Assembly (NCBI GenBank): GCA_017472605.1
Contig: JAFUPV010000023.1
Span: 1-64,000, forward strand
Direction of reading: 5' to 3'
Origin: Lachnospiraceae bacterium
Lineage (GTDB): Bacteria; Bacillota; Clostridia; Lachnospirales; Lachnospiraceae
DNA length: 64,000 nt
Below the pieces are notes generated by a model. It did no database searches and had not been told where the DNA came from. It saw nothing but the letters and a program-made list of their open reading frames with translations. Within the stretch, counting starts at the first letter, position 1. Every line of letters begins with the position of its first letter. Made by a program: the position numbers and the translations under genes. Positions 25,045-34,839 of the stretch are shown here, in pieces.

Positions 25045-28000
25045 ATGTCCGTATTAATCTGCCGAAATTCGGCAATCACCAATCAAAATGACTGTCTGCA
25101 TCAGATGATATTCCGGGAGGCGGATAAAAATCCACAGCTGCGCTATCTGTATCTTGTTCCGGAACAGGCAACGCTGCAGGTTCAGCGTGAGCTGATTGAA
25201 GCCCACCCACGGCATGTCATCGGAAACATCGAGGTTGTCAGCTTTACCAGCCTGGCGAGAGATGTCATGGAGGAACTGGAGATTCCAATGACCAATCTGC
25301 TGGATGATGTGGGAAAGTCCATGATTCTGCGCCGTCTTGCGGAAGAGATGAAGCAGGAACTGCCTGCGTTTGGCAGGAATCTGGCGGGACGGGGCTTTAT
25401 TGAAGAGCTGAAACGCGTCATTAATGAGCTGGCCATGTGCGGTGTGCGGACGGACCGGATGGAGCAGGTACTTTTGACGCTTCAGGGAAGCCACATGCTG
25501 AAACGGAAGATGGAAGACATCTATCGCCTCTATCTGGAGTTTTCAAGGCAGCTGGGAGAAAGCTACATGACGGCGGAGGAACTTCTGTGGGTGCTCACGA
25601 AGCATGTACAGGAGTCGAAGCGCCTTCGAAGCAGCCACATCATCGTCTACGGATTTACCAGCTTTAAGCAGTATCAGTATCAGGTTCTGGAACAGCTGAT
25701 GATCAGCTGTCCGGGGATGATCCTGGCAGTGACTATGGGCGATGATCTGCAAAGTGATCTGTTTCCCATGGCAGAGAGCACCTGCAGATCGTTTTCAGCG
25801 ATGGCAAAGGCGCATGGACTGACCTGCAGGCAGGCCTCCTTTGCCGGGCTGAAAGTACTTCCGGTCAGCGAAGAAATCCGTCATCTGGAACGTCATCTGT
25901 TTCGGTATCCGGCTGTTTTGTGGGAGGCCGGGACACAGAATCTGCGGCTGATCCGGGCAAAGAATCCGGCGCAGGAGGTGAGCTATGTTCTGCGCGAGAT
26001 GCTTCGTCTTGTGCGGGAGGAGGGCTATCGCTACAGTGACATGGCTGTGATCACAGGCGATCTTTCTGTCTATGGAAGCACGGTAACGGCAGCGCTGACG
26101 AAAGCTGGTGTGCCGTATTTCCTGGATGAGAAGAAAAAACTGGAAAACAACCCGCTGGCGGAGCTGATTGAAGAGGTTCTGGACGTTCTTGAGGAGAACA
26201 TGAGTTATCCTTCTGTCATGGCTCTTCTGCGCAATCCGCTGTTTCCCATGGACCGGGAGCGTGTGGACATTCTGGACAACTATCTGGTTGCCAGCGGCGT
26301 GGAGGGGAAAAAACGCTGGAATGAGATGTGGCCCTGGCTCTACGGAAACATCTCTTCCGAACGGCTTAATGAGATTAACGGACTTCGCGTGGAGGTCTGT
26401 GAGAAGCTGTCGGCACTGCAGGAAATCTGGAAGGGAGAACGACGTTTGGCTGACGGCAGTGGCAAGCTGACAAGAGGAAGAATGGTGGTTGTCCGGGAAG
26501 GGATTGAGGCACTTGTCCGTTTCCTTCAGGACATTAACGCGCAGGCAGGAATGGAACGCTGGATGGAGCGGTTTGAGGAACAGGGAGATTTTGTCCGTCA
26601 GAGCGAGTATCGTCAGGCGTATCAGAAGGTAATGGATTTGTTTGATCAGATCGTGCAGCTGATGGGAGAAGAAGAGTTGAAGCCTCAGGTTCTGATTGAT
26701 ACGCTTCACAGCGGCTTTGAAGGGCTGAAAGTCGGCTTCATCCCGGTTACCTTTGACCGTGTGGTGGTCGGCGATCTGGTTCGTACCAGGCTTACGCCGG
26801 TGAAGGCGCTTTTTCTGATCGGAGCCAATGACAAGGTGCTGCCAAAGGAATCGGTGCCGGGAGGAATCTTAAATGATTATGACCGTGAGGCGCTGAAGGA
26901 AGCGGGAATGGAACTGCTTCCGACAGCCAGAGAGGAAGCTTTTTTCCAGCAGGAATATCTGTATCTGATGATGACAAAAGCGACGAAACAGCTGATTGTT
27001 ACCTTCAGCGAGCAGAACAGGGAAGGAAAGGAGATTCGTCCGTCCTATCTGATCGGGGAGCTGAAACGGATCTTTCCGTCTGCTGTTCTTTTGCGCGCAG
27101 AGGATCAGTTTCCGGGACTGGATGGGCTGATCGGAGCGGAAGATGGGCTGGAACTGCTGATCTCTGGTCTTCGGGCATATCTGGACGGAGAAGAGCCGCA
27201 GTGGTGGCGGCCGCTGTACCGCCATTATCTGGATCAGGAGGAATTTCAGGAATGTCTGGAGCAGGTGATGGATGCGCTGTTCTATTCCTGGAAAACGGAG
27301 AAGCTGGACCGGGAGATTGCCGGTGCTCTTTTTGATATCCGGAAAGAGAATCATGTGACAAGACTGGAGCAGTATGCAGGCTGCGCCTATGCTCATTTTC
27401 TGACTTATGGACTGAAACTGGCACCGAGACGCCGTCATGAACTGCAGGCGGCTGACTATGGTACCGTGTTCCACCGGGCGGTCAGCGGCTTCTTTCATCG
27501 GCTGAAAGAAGAACGTCTGGACTGGCGCAAACTGACCGGGACAGAGCGGGCGAGGATGGCCGCAGAGTGTGTGGAGGCGGCGCTGCAGGCAAGCGGAAAT
27601 CCGGTGTTTGAAAGCAGCGCGAGAAGCCGCTATGCAAAGCAGCGGATTACACGGATGACAGACAGGACACTGTGGGCGCTTGGCGAACAGTGGAAAGAGG
27701 GCTCGTATCAGCGGTTTTATGATGAGTATGTGTTCTCGGAGAGCTATGGAAACGCAATTCATCTGCCGCTGAAAGACGGACTGACGCTGGCGCTGCAGGG
27801 ACGGATTGACCGCATTGATATCAGTGAGACGGATGATTCCGTCTATGTAAAAATCATTGACTATAAATCGGGCCAGCTTCCTTTTGATCTGGGACGTGTG
27901 TACCATGGTCTGCAGCTGCAGCTGCTTCTGTATCTGGAAGCGGTCATGGAGATGGAGAAACGCCGTTATCCGGATAAGCGGATTGTACCGGCCGGAATTT

Positions 28001-28530
28001 ATTATTATCACATGAAGGATCCGCTGGTGTCTGCCATGGGACAGGATCCGGGGGCACAGGATCAGGAACGGTTAAAAGAACTGCGCATGGACGGTCTGAC
28101 CAATTCGGATATGGAAGCAGTGGAGCGGATTGATCCGCGCGGCGGTGCCGTGGTAAAGGGACTGGAACGGAAGAAAGACGGAGGCCTCAAGGCGACCGCA
28201 TCAGCTGCCAGCAGTGTTCAGTTTCAGATGCTCCAGAAGCATGCGAGAAAAAAGGCAGGGCAGCTGGCGGATGCCATGTATGCCGGTGAAATCAGTGCGT
28301 CGCCCAGTGAATACGGCGGAAGATCTGCCTGCGACTGGTGCGAATATCAGTCGATCTGCGCGTTTGAGCTTCGGACAGAAGGCTGTTGCTTTCGACGTCT
28401 GGAGAAGCTTTCAAAAGACGAAATCTGGCAGGAAATCGATGAAGAAGAACGGCAAGTGAACGAACGGAGTGGAAAGGAGGAGGAAGACGATGGCAGTGGC
28501 ATGGACCAGGGAACAGCAGCAGGTCATTGA
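25045..28530 (+). CDS. addB: AddB subunit of the AddAB helicase-nuclease
   Basis: 1161 residues. With AddA processes double-strand DNA ends for RecA-dependent repair, AddB degrading one strand and recognising Chi. The C-terminal nuclease core has the VKIIDYKSGQLPFDLG motif and the QLQLLLYL helix; the iron-sulphur cluster ligands are C780, C1096, C1099 and C1105 (GCAYAHF and CDWCEYQSIC). At the N-terminus, where most AddB proteins carry a GxxGxGKS P-loop, this one reads ICRNSAITNQND and lacks it. The VPEQATLQVQRELI motif behind it is intact. Its last 41 bp overlap the start of addA. Confidence 0.93.
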   Translation: MSVLICRNSAITNQNDCLHQMIFREADKNPQLRYLYLVPEQATLQVQRELIEAHPRHVIGNIEVVSFTSLARDVMEELEIPMTNLLDDVGKSMILRRLAEEMKQELPAFGRNLAGRGFIEELKRVINELAMCGVRTDRMEQVLLTLQGSHMLKRKMEDIYRLYLEFSRQLGESYMTAEELLWVLTKHVQESKRLRSSHIIVYGFTSFKQYQYQVLEQLMISCPGMILAVTMGDDLQSDLFPMAESTCRSFSAMAKAHGLTCRQASFAGLKVLPVSEEIRHLERHLFRYPAVLWEAGTQNLRLIRAKNPAQEVSYVLREMLRLVREEGYRYSDMAVITGDLSVYGSTVTAALTKAGVPYFLDEKKKLENNPLAELIEEVLDVLEENMSYPSVMALLRNPLFPMDRERVDILDNYLVASGVEGKKRWNEMWPWLYGNISSERLNEINGLRVEVCEKLSALQEIWKGERRLADGSGKLTRGRMVVVREGIEALVRFLQDINAQAGMERWMERFEEQGDFVRQSEYRQAYQKVMDLFDQIVQLMGEEELKPQVLIDTLHSGFEGLKVGFIPVTFDRVVVGDLVRTRLTPVKALFLIGANDKVLPKESVPGGILNDYDREALKEAGMELLPTAREEAFFQQEYLYLMMTKATKQLIVTFSEQNREGKEIRPSYLIGELKRIFPSAVLLRAEDQFPGLDGLIGAEDGLELLISGLRAYLDGEEPQWWRPLYRHYLDQEEFQECLEQVMDALFYSWKTEKLDREIAGALFDIRKENHVTRLEQYAGCAYAHFLTYGLKLAPRRRHELQAADYGTVFHRAVSGFFHRLKEERLDWRKLTGTERARMAAECVEAALQASGNPVFESSARSRYAKQRITRMTDRTLWALGEQWKEGSYQRFYDEYVFSESYGNAIHLPLKDGLTLALQGRIDRIDISETDDSVYVKIIDYKSGQLPFDLGRVYHGLQLQLLLYLEAVMEMEKRRYPDKRIVPAGIYYYHMKDPLVSAMGQDPGAQDQERLKELRMDGLTNSDMEAVERIDPRGGAVVKGLERKKDGGLKATASAASSVQFQMLQKHARKKAGQLADAMYAGEISASPSEYGGRSACDWCEYQSICAFELRTEGCCFRRLEKLSKDEIWQEIDEEERQVNERSGKEEEDDGSGMDQGTAAGH

Positions 28531-31500
28531 TCTGAGGGACAGGAGCCTGCTGGTATCGGCAGCTGCCGGAAGCGGAAAGACGGCTGTGCTGGTGGAGCGG
28601 ATTGTGAAGCGGATCAGCGAGGGCTCACATCCGATTGATGTGGACCGCCTTCTTGTGGTGACGTTTACCAATGCGGCGGCGGCTCAGCTGCGGGAGCGGG
28701 TGCAGAAAGCAATCGAAAAGCGGCTGGAGCAGGATCCCTCTAACCGTCATTTAAAACGGCAGCAGACGCTGATCCATCAGGCGAAGATTACGACGATTGA
28801 CAGCTTCTGTCTGTCTGTGCTCCGGGAACAGTTTCACCGGATCGATCTGGATCCGTCCTTCCGCATCGGGGATGAGGGAGAGCTTCGCCTGCTGCGTGAA
28901 GATGTCCTTCAGGAACTGATTGAAGAAAAGTATCAGGAGGCAGACCCGGAGTTTCTGAATTTCTGGGATGCCTATAATCCGGGAAAGGATGACGGCAAAG
29001 CGCCCGGGCTGATCCTTCAGCTCTATGAATTTGCCATGGCCAATCCCCGTCCCCATACATGGCTGAAGCAGTGTATGCGTGCCTATGAGGTAACGTCGTT
29101 TGAAGAGCTGGAGCAGACGGCCTGGATGAGGGGGATCTGCAGCCGGGCAATCCGGACGGTGCAGGAGCTGCTGGAGCTTCTGAAACGGACACTTGCAGCC
29201 TGCGAAGAAGAAGGCGACATGGATGAATATGTGACTGTGATCCGGGAGGAAGTGCAGCAGTTGGAAGCAGCTGCCGGATTGACCGGTTATGAGAGTCTGC
29301 GAAATGGGCTGAGCAGCCTGCGATATGGAAAGAAGCCCAGGCGGAAAAAGTCAGACACATATGACGAGGAGAAGGCGAACCGCCTCTGGGAGCAGAGAAA
29401 ACAGGTGAAGGACGGGCTGGAGAAACTGCTGGAGCAGCAGCTGGAACAGGATCCGGAGACGCTTCTTTCGCTTCATCTGCTGGCAGGCAGGCATGCGGGG
29501 ATTCTGATCCGTCTGACCGATCAGTTCATTGACCGGTACTCAGATGCGAAGAGAAAACGAAACCTGGTCGATTTTCACGATCTGGAGCACCTGGCGCTTG
29601 CGGTTCTTTCCGAAGAGACAGAAAACGGAGAGCGGCCGACAGCTGCTGCAGAGGAATATGCAGCCCGCTTCGAAGAGATTATGATTGATGAGTATCAGGA
29701 CAGCAACTATGTCCAGGAGCTGATCCTGACCAGCATCTCAAGAGAGAGAACCGGTCATCCGAACTGTTTCATGGTAGGTGATGTCAAGCAGAGCATTTAC
29801 CGGTTCCGTCTTGCCAGACCGGAGCTGTTCATGGAAAAGTACCAGACCTTTACGTCCTGCGACAGTGATCATCAGAAAATCGAGCTCCATCAGAATTTCA
29901 GAAGCCGTGAGACGGTTCTGGAGGGCGTGAACTATTTCTTTTATCAGATCATGCACATGAGCCTTGGAAATGTGGAATATGATGATGCGGCTGCTCTTCA
30001 TCCGGGAATGAAGTTTGAAGAGACAGAACGGGATGTGGGAGGTCCGGTGCGCCTGCTTCTGCTGGATACAGAATCGGCGCCGGAAGCAGAAGAGGACCAA
30101 AACGGCAATGGTGCAGAGGAGGAAGCTGGAAAAGATGACAGCAGCGGCAGTCCGGTCCGCTATAATACGAGAGAGTGGGAGGCAGTCCTGATTGCGGAGG
30201 AGATCCGGAAGCTGACAGACAAAGACAACGGGAAACAGGTGTGGGATCCGGAGCAGGGATGTTACCGGACTGCACAGTACCGGGATATCACCATTCTGCT
30301 GCGGACAATCAGCGGATGGGCTGAGGATTTTCTTCCTGTGCTTGCGTCGCGGGGCATTCCTTCAGTGGCAGAGTCGGGAACCGGGTACTTTTCTGCGCTG
30401 GAGGTTCAGACCGTTCTGAATCTGCTTCAGATCATCAATAATCCGATCCAGGATATTCCCCTTGCCGGCGTTCTCCATTCGGCAATTGGAGGTTTTTCCA
30501 GCGAGGAACTGGCCCGGATTCGTCTGGGAGCACAGGATGCTTCTGAGGATGGGCTCTATGGTGTGCTTCTTGCATACCGGGCGGCGCATCCGCAGGAGGA
30601 ACTTGGCCGACGAATCAGCCGCTTCCTGATCCGTCTGGAGGATTATCGGATAAAGAGCGGCTATCTTCCGCTTCACGAGCTGGTGGCTTATGTGATGGAA
30701 GAAAGCGGCTACTACAACTATGTTTGCGCAATGCCGGGCGGCGCGCGAAGAAAAGCAAATCTGGACATGCTTCTGGAGAAAGCGGAGCGGTTTGAGGCAA
30801 CCAGCTACCAGGGTGTCTTTCAGTTTGTGCGCTATCTGGAAAAACTGAAAACATATTCCGTTGACTACCCGGAAGCCACCGAAGGGGGAAGCAGCAATGC
30901 GGTACGGATCATGAGCATTCATAAAAGCAAAGGTCTGGAATTTCCGATTGTCATTGTGGCTGGTCTGGGAAAAAGCTTTAATCAGCAGGATTCCAGACAG
31001 TCTGTGATTCTTCACCCCGATTACGGAATCGGTGCAGATGCAATTAATATAGAAGAAAGAACGATTGCGCCTACTGCTATGAAACGGGCGCTGGCGCGTG
31101 AGATTACGCTGGATAACCTGGGAGAAGAGCTTCGCGTGCTCTATGTTGCGATGACGAGAGCGAAGGAAGTGCTGATCATGACAGGGGCAAAGAAATCACT
31201 GTACGACTGGCTGCAGAAACGGCTTTCCATGCTTCGGACGGACTGCAGGGAGCTGTCATGGCTGGAACTGTCTTCTGCGGGAAGCTATCTGGATTGGATT
31301 GTGCCGGTGATGGCGAAGAACGACTGTTTTGATGCGGTTTACCGCAGGATTGGTCTTTCTGCTCCGTTTTCCGGCCCCTGCTACCGCAGCAGTGCCCGCC
31401 TGGAGGTTGATCTGCTTACCATAGGGGAGCTGGAAACGGCGGAAACAGCGAGACGTCTTGATGCAGCCTGGTACCGGGAACAGATCCGGGATGCCGGGAC

Positions 31501-32281
31501 ACAGGTGCTGGACGGGGAGGAAGAACTGAGCCGGAGAATCAGGCAGCGCGCGTCCTATGACTATTGTTACGATGACATGTACCGGCTTCCGGCTTCTTTG
31601 TCGGTATCGGAGATTAAGAAGCGGGCGATCGAGGAGCAGGAAGAAGAACCTCTGTATCTGATGAAAGAAGACGGGGCGCTGGAATATGTGCCGCAGGACG
31701 GACTGGAGGGAGGAAAGACGGATGAGATTCTGCCGCGGTTTCTGCGCGGGGAGGAAAGCCTCCCGGCCAATGAACGGGGAACTCTTTACCACTATCTGTT
31801 TGAGCATCTGGATCCCTGCAGTGAAAAATCGCTTCAGGAGCAGTTCCAGGCGCTTGTTGAGAAACAAATCATCACGGAACGGGAAGCAAAAACAGTGCGG
31901 ATCGGTGATCTGGAACGGTTTTACCGGTCGGATCTGGGACTGCGCGCCCTGCGGGCACGGAAGAACGGAACCTTCCATTCGGAATCACCGTTCTGCCTTG
32001 GTGTTGCTGCGTCACAGATGAATCCGCAGGCAAGAATCGGCAGAGATGGTTATGTGAAAATCCAGGGAATTATTGATGCCTGGTTCGAGGAGGATGGAAA
32101 ATGGATTCTCTACGACTATAAAACAGACCGGATGACGGGAGAGAACTGGGAAGAGAAACTGGCGGTCAGATATCGGGTGCAGCTTCAGTATTATCAGATG
32201 GCTCTCGAGAAGATGAGCGGCAGAACGGTAGATGAAGTATATCTGTATTCGGTGTCAAAGGGAAAGGCTGTCCGGCTCTGA
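28490..32281 (+). CDS. addA: AddA subunit of the AddAB helicase-nuclease
   Basis: 1263 residues from the ATG at 28490, about 7 nt after AAGGAGGAGG and inside the end of addB, indicating translational coupling. UvrD-type helicase: Walker A SAAAGSGKT (K30), the TFTNAAAAQLRER motif Ia, Walker B IMIDEYQDSN, the GDVKQSIYRFRLA motif III, the late MSIHKSKGLEFPIV and LRVLYVAMTRAKE motifs. The C-terminal RecB-type nuclease carries LYDYKTDRM. Acts as 3'-5' motor and nuclease for one strand. Standard length and no defects seen. Confidence 0.95.
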   Translation: MAVAWTREQQQVIDLRDRSLLVSAAAGSGKTAVLVERIVKRISEGSHPIDVDRLLVVTFTNAAAAQLRERVQKAIEKRLEQDPSNRHLKRQQTLIHQAKITTIDSFCLSVLREQFHRIDLDPSFRIGDEGELRLLREDVLQELIEEKYQEADPEFLNFWDAYNPGKDDGKAPGLILQLYEFAMANPRPHTWLKQCMRAYEVTSFEELEQTAWMRGICSRAIRTVQELLELLKRTLAACEEEGDMDEYVTVIREEVQQLEAAAGLTGYESLRNGLSSLRYGKKPRRKKSDTYDEEKANRLWEQRKQVKDGLEKLLEQQLEQDPETLLSLHLLAGRHAGILIRLTDQFIDRYSDAKRKRNLVDFHDLEHLALAVLSEETENGERPTAAAEEYAARFEEIMIDEYQDSNYVQELILTSISRERTGHPNCFMVGDVKQSIYRFRLARPELFMEKYQTFTSCDSDHQKIELHQNFRSRETVLEGVNYFFYQIMHMSLGNVEYDDAAALHPGMKFEETERDVGGPVRLLLLDTESAPEAEEDQNGNGAEEEAGKDDSSGSPVRYNTREWEAVLIAEEIRKLTDKDNGKQVWDPEQGCYRTAQYRDITILLRTISGWAEDFLPVLASRGIPSVAESGTGYFSALEVQTVLNLLQIINNPIQDIPLAGVLHSAIGGFSSEELARIRLGAQDASEDGLYGVLLAYRAAHPQEELGRRISRFLIRLEDYRIKSGYLPLHELVAYVMEESGYYNYVCAMPGGARRKANLDMLLEKAERFEATSYQGVFQFVRYLEKLKTYSVDYPEATEGGSSNAVRIMSIHKSKGLEFPIVIVAGLGKSFNQQDSRQSVILHPDYGIGADAINIEERTIAPTAMKRALAREITLDNLGEELRVLYVAMTRAKEVLIMTGAKKSLYDWLQKRLSMLRTDCRELSWLELSSAGSYLDWIVPVMAKNDCFDAVYRRIGLSAPFSGPCYRSSARLEVDLLTIGELETAETARRLDAAWYREQIRDAGTQVLDGEEELSRRIRQRASYDYCYDDMYRLPASLSVSEIKKRAIEEQEEEPLYLMKEDGALEYVPQDGLEGGKTDEILPRFLRGEESLPANERGTLYHYLFEHLDPCSEKSLQEQFQALVEKQIITEREAKTVRIGDLERFYRSDLGLRALRARKNGTFHSESPFCLGVAASQMNPQARIGRDGYVKIQGIIDAWFEEDGKWILYDYKTDRMTGENWEEKLAVRYRVQLQYYQMALEKMSGRTVDEVYLYSVSKGKAVRL

Positions 32282-32316
32282 GAGCGGGCGGATAAAGCGA
32301 AACGTTTTGGGAAAGA

Positions 32317-32358
32317 GTGACAAAAACAGACGGCTGAAAGTCCTGTGTTTTGTCATTC
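32317..32358 (+). terminator. Terminator after addA
   Basis: TGACAAAAACAG (32318-32329) pairs with CTGTGTTTTGTCA (32343-32355) with one bulge, followed by TTCTTTC. Confidence 0.65.
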
Positions 32359-32400
32359 TTTCTGGAAAATGAAAAAAACGAAAAAAATATGAAAAAGTAC

Positions 32401-32429
32401 TTGATTTTTTTGCATGCATGAAGTATAAT
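32401..32429 (+). promoter_or_regulatory. Main promoter of the S10-spc ribosomal cluster
   Basis: TTGATT (32401-32406), 17-bp spacer, TATAAT (32424-32429). The predicted start near 32436 gives a leader of about 238 nt before rpsJ. Confidence 0.85.
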
Positions 32430-32435
32430 AATTCA

Positions 32436-32660
32436 CGCTGTGACATGATAGCGATGAAGCGAGAGGTTGCCGTCACAAGTAATGACGGGTTTTCCGTGGA
32501 GCGAATGTCAAGTTAGGAAACTGGCGACAAGTCACTGTATACAAGGAAACATCTACAGACAGCAAACAAGAGAAGTAGAAACGGACTGTGTGGGTTTTAT
32601 GACACACACGGGTTAGTGTACAGTCACCACTTGTCGTACTTGGTTAAAGTGCGAAAAGGA
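32436..32660 (+). promoter_or_regulatory. Structured 5' leader of the S10 operon
   Basis: Contains a small hairpin CCGTCA/TGACGG (32470-32475 with 32483-32488) and then a long-range helix: CGACAAGT (32525-32532) with ACTTGTCG (32629-32636) continuing as ACTGTATAC (32534-32542) with GTGTACAGT (32616-32624). Its loop holds a GTGTG/CACAC hairpin (32588-32592 with 32603-32607). The helix ends about 20 nt before the rpsJ ribosome binding site. S10 operon leaders bound by a ribosomal protein are known in several bacterial groups; which protein would bind here is not shown. Confidence 0.65.
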
Positions 32661-32673
32661 GGCGGCTTTTTTT

Positions 32674-32991
32674 ATGGCAAGTCAAGTTATGAGAATCACA
32701 TTAAAGGCATACGATCATCAGCTGGTTGATCAGTCTGCCGCAAAGATCGTTGAGACTGTTAAGAAGACAGGCTCCAAGGTAAGCGGACCGGTTCCGATGC
32801 CGACTAAGAAAGAGGTAGTTACTATTCTGAGAGCTGTACACAAGTACAAGGACTCCAGAGAGCAGTTCGAGCAGAGAACTCACAAGAGACTGATCGATAT
32901 CATCGCTCCGACCCAGAAGACAGTTGATTCCCTGTCCCGTCTGGAGATGCCGGCCGGTGTTTATATCGACATCAAGATGAAGAATAAGTAA
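32674..32991 (+). CDS. rpsJ: 30S ribosomal protein S10
   Basis: 105 residues; recognised by [21 protein letters not shown] and the C-terminal [13 protein letters not shown]. 30S head protein and also the NusB partner (NusE) in antitermination. First gene of the cluster, behind a strong promoter and structured leader, with AAAGGAGG upstream. An unusual 188-bp spacer follows. Confidence 0.98.
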   Translation: MASQVMRITLKAYDHQLVDQSAAKIVETVKKTGSKVSGPVPMPTKKEVVTILRAVHKYKDSREQFEQRTHKRLIDIIAPTQKTVDSLSRLEMPAGVYIDIKMKNK

Positions 32992-33000
32992 TAACCGCGA

Positions 33001-33151
33001 TTAACAGAAACAGCAAAGCTGATCTGTTAAAATAGCCCCAAGGGGCACAAAAAATAGTATGTCCGGAATTACGTTGATATAGAAGCAACAAAGCTAAAAG
33101 ATTTGTTCCACTTATGTCCACGGTTCTAGGATGATTGGGGAATTCCCAATC
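33001..33151 (+). other. Structured spacer between rpsJ and rplC
   Basis: The 188-bp gap holds TTAACAG/CTGTTAA (33001-33007 with 33024-33030) enclosing CAGC/GCTG, then GCCCC/GGGGC (33035-33046), and a GATTGGG/CCCAATC palindrome around 33133-33151 upstream of the rplC ribosome binding site. No gene and no convincing promoter seen. Confidence 0.5.
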
Positions 33152-33179
33152 CGCTGTAGATTCACAGGAGGTAATTAGG

Positions 33180-33812
33180 ATGAAGAAGGCAATTTTGGCA
33201 ACAAAGGTCGGAATGACACAGATCTTCGATGAAAAGGGTCTGCTGGTTCCGGTTACCGTGCTGCAGGCTGGTCCTTGTGTTGTAACACAGGTTAAGACCG
33301 TTGAGAATGACGGATACAGTGCAGTACAGGTTGGTTTCGTTGATAAGCGCGAGAAGCTTGTTAACAAGCCGGAGAAAGGACATTTTGACAAGGCTGGCGT
33401 TTCTTACAAGAGATATGTAAGAGAGCTGAAGCTGGACAATGCTGAGAGCTACTCAGTAAAGGATGAGATTAAGGCAGACGTTTTCTCCGCTGGTGAGAAG
33501 GTTGACGCTACCGCAATCTCCAAGGGAAAAGGTTTCCAGGGTGCTATTAAGAGACACGGACAGTCCAGAGGACCGATGACTCATGGTTCCAAGTATCATC
33601 GCCATGCAGGTTCCAACGGTTCCGCAACAACACCAGGACGCGTATTCAAGGGTAAGCATATGCCGGGTCACATGGGTGCTGTAAAGGTAACAATCCAGAA
33701 CCTTGAGATCGTTAAGGTTGATGCTGAGAACAACCTGATCCTTGTTAAGGGTGCTGTACCAGGACCGAAGAAGTCATTAGTAACACTGAAGTATTCAGTA
33801 AAGGCTCAGTAA
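33180..33812 (+). CDS. rplC: 50S ribosomal protein L3
   Basis: 210 residues; begins [17 protein letters not shown] and has the [12 protein letters not shown] and [19 protein letters not shown] blocks whose loop reaches the peptidyl transferase centre. Start at 33180 with ACAGGAGG 8 nt upstream; an in-frame extension to 33135 is not supported. rplD follows after 31 bp. Confidence 0.98.
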   Translation: MKKAILATKVGMTQIFDEKGLLVPVTVLQAGPCVVTQVKTVENDGYSAVQVGFVDKREKLVNKPEKGHFDKAGVSYKRYVRELKLDNAESYSVKDEIKADVFSAGEKVDATAISKGKGFQGAIKRHGQSRGPMTHGSKYHRHAGSNGSATTPGRVFKGKHMPGHMGAVKVTIQNLEIVKVDAENNLILVKGAVPGPKKSLVTLKYSVKAQ

Positions 33813-33843
33813 GCTTTTACAGATTGGAAGGAGGAACCAAACA

Positions 33844-34464
33844 ATGGCTAATGTAGCTGTTTATAATATGCAGGGTGCAGAAGTTGGCGCAATCGAGCTG
33901 AACGACAGTATTTTCGGCGTAGAAGTCAACGAGCATCTGGTGAAGATGGCAGTCACTGCTATCCTGGCAGCAAATCGTCAGGGAACTCAGAAGGCAAAGA
34001 CCCGTTCCGAAGTAAGCGGAGGCGGAAGAAAGCCCTGGAGACAGAAGGGAACCGGTCATGCAAGACAGGGTTCAACAAGAGCTCCGCAGTGGACAGGCGG
34101 CGGCGTAGTATTCGCTCCGGTACCGAGAGATTACACTGTTAAGCTGAACAAGAAGGAAAAGAGAATCGCTCTGAAGTCCGTTCTGACCAGCAAGGTTCAG
34201 GAGAACAAGTTCATTGTTCTGGATGAGCTGAAGTTTGATGAGATTAAGACAAAGAAGTTTGTTGAGGTTATGAACAATCTGAAGGTTGCCAAGGCACTGG
34301 TTGTTCTGGCTGAGAATGATCAGAATGTAGTTCTGTCTGCCCGCAACGTAGAGGGTGTTAAGACTGCTCTGACCAACACCATCAATGTTTACGATATTCT
34401 GAAGTACAACACTGTTGTTACCACGAAGGCAGCTGTTGAGAAGATTGAGGAGGTCTATGCGTAA
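33844..34464 (+). CDS. rplD: 50S ribosomal protein L4
   Basis: 206 residues; shows the tunnel-loop region [20 protein letters not shown] and the typical [14 protein letters not shown] segment. L4 lines the exit tunnel and in E. coli also represses its own operon; whether it does here is unknown. AAGGAGG precedes the ATG. Its TAA shares one base with the rplW ATG. Confidence 0.98.
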   Translation: MANVAVYNMQGAEVGAIELNDSIFGVEVNEHLVKMAVTAILAANRQGTQKAKTRSEVSGGGRKPWRQKGTGHARQGSTRAPQWTGGGVVFAPVPRDYTVKLNKKEKRIALKSVLTSKVQENKFIVLDELKFDEIKTKKFVEVMNNLKVAKALVVLAENDQNVVLSARNVEGVKTALTNTINVYDILKYNTVVTTKAAVEKIEEVYA

Positions 34465-34763
34465 TGGCTGATATTAAGTACTATGATGTGATTTTAAAGC
34501 CGGTTGTTACAGAGAAGAGCATGGACATCATGGCTGATAAGAAGTATACCTTCCAGGTAAATCCGGAAGCAACAAAGCCGATGATCGCTGAGGCAGTTGA
34601 AAAGATGTTCCCGGGAACCAAGGTTGCAAAGGTTAATACCATGAACCAGCCTGGTAAGGCAAAGAGAAGAGGCAGAACCGAGGGTACTACCGCAAAGGTT
34701 AAGAAGGCAATTGTAACTCTGACCGCTGACAGCGCAGAGATCGAGGTATTTGCCGGCCTGTAA
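34464..34763 (+). CDS. rplW: 50S ribosomal protein L23
   Basis: 99 residues; recognised by [13 protein letters not shown] and the extended loop [14 protein letters not shown]. Sits at the tunnel exit and docks trigger factor and SRP. Overlaps rplD by one base (TAATG), implying coupled translation. Confidence 0.97.
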   Translation: MADIKYYDVILKPVVTEKSMDIMADKKYTFQVNPEATKPMIAEAVEKMFPGTKVAKVNTMNQPGKAKRRGRTEGTTAKVKKAIVTLTADSAEIEVFAGL

Positions 34764-34765
34764 GC

Positions 34766-34790
34766 AGCAGCCGGTTTGACCGGTTCCTGC
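34766..34790 (+). other. Hairpin between rplW and rplB
   Basis: GCAG-CCGGT (34766-34775) pairs with ACCGG-CTGC (34779-34790, with a 3-nt bulge). Lies in the 76-bp spacer; role unknown. Confidence 0.4.
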
Positions 34791-34839
34791 GATTAAACGC
34801 ACACAAGCGTGACAATAAATGCAGTAAAGGAGAATTGAA

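Noticed and set aside
32436..32673. A small upstream peptide gene in the S10 leader
   Set aside because: No start codon with a usable ribosome binding site and frame of meaningful length; the region is better explained by RNA pairing.
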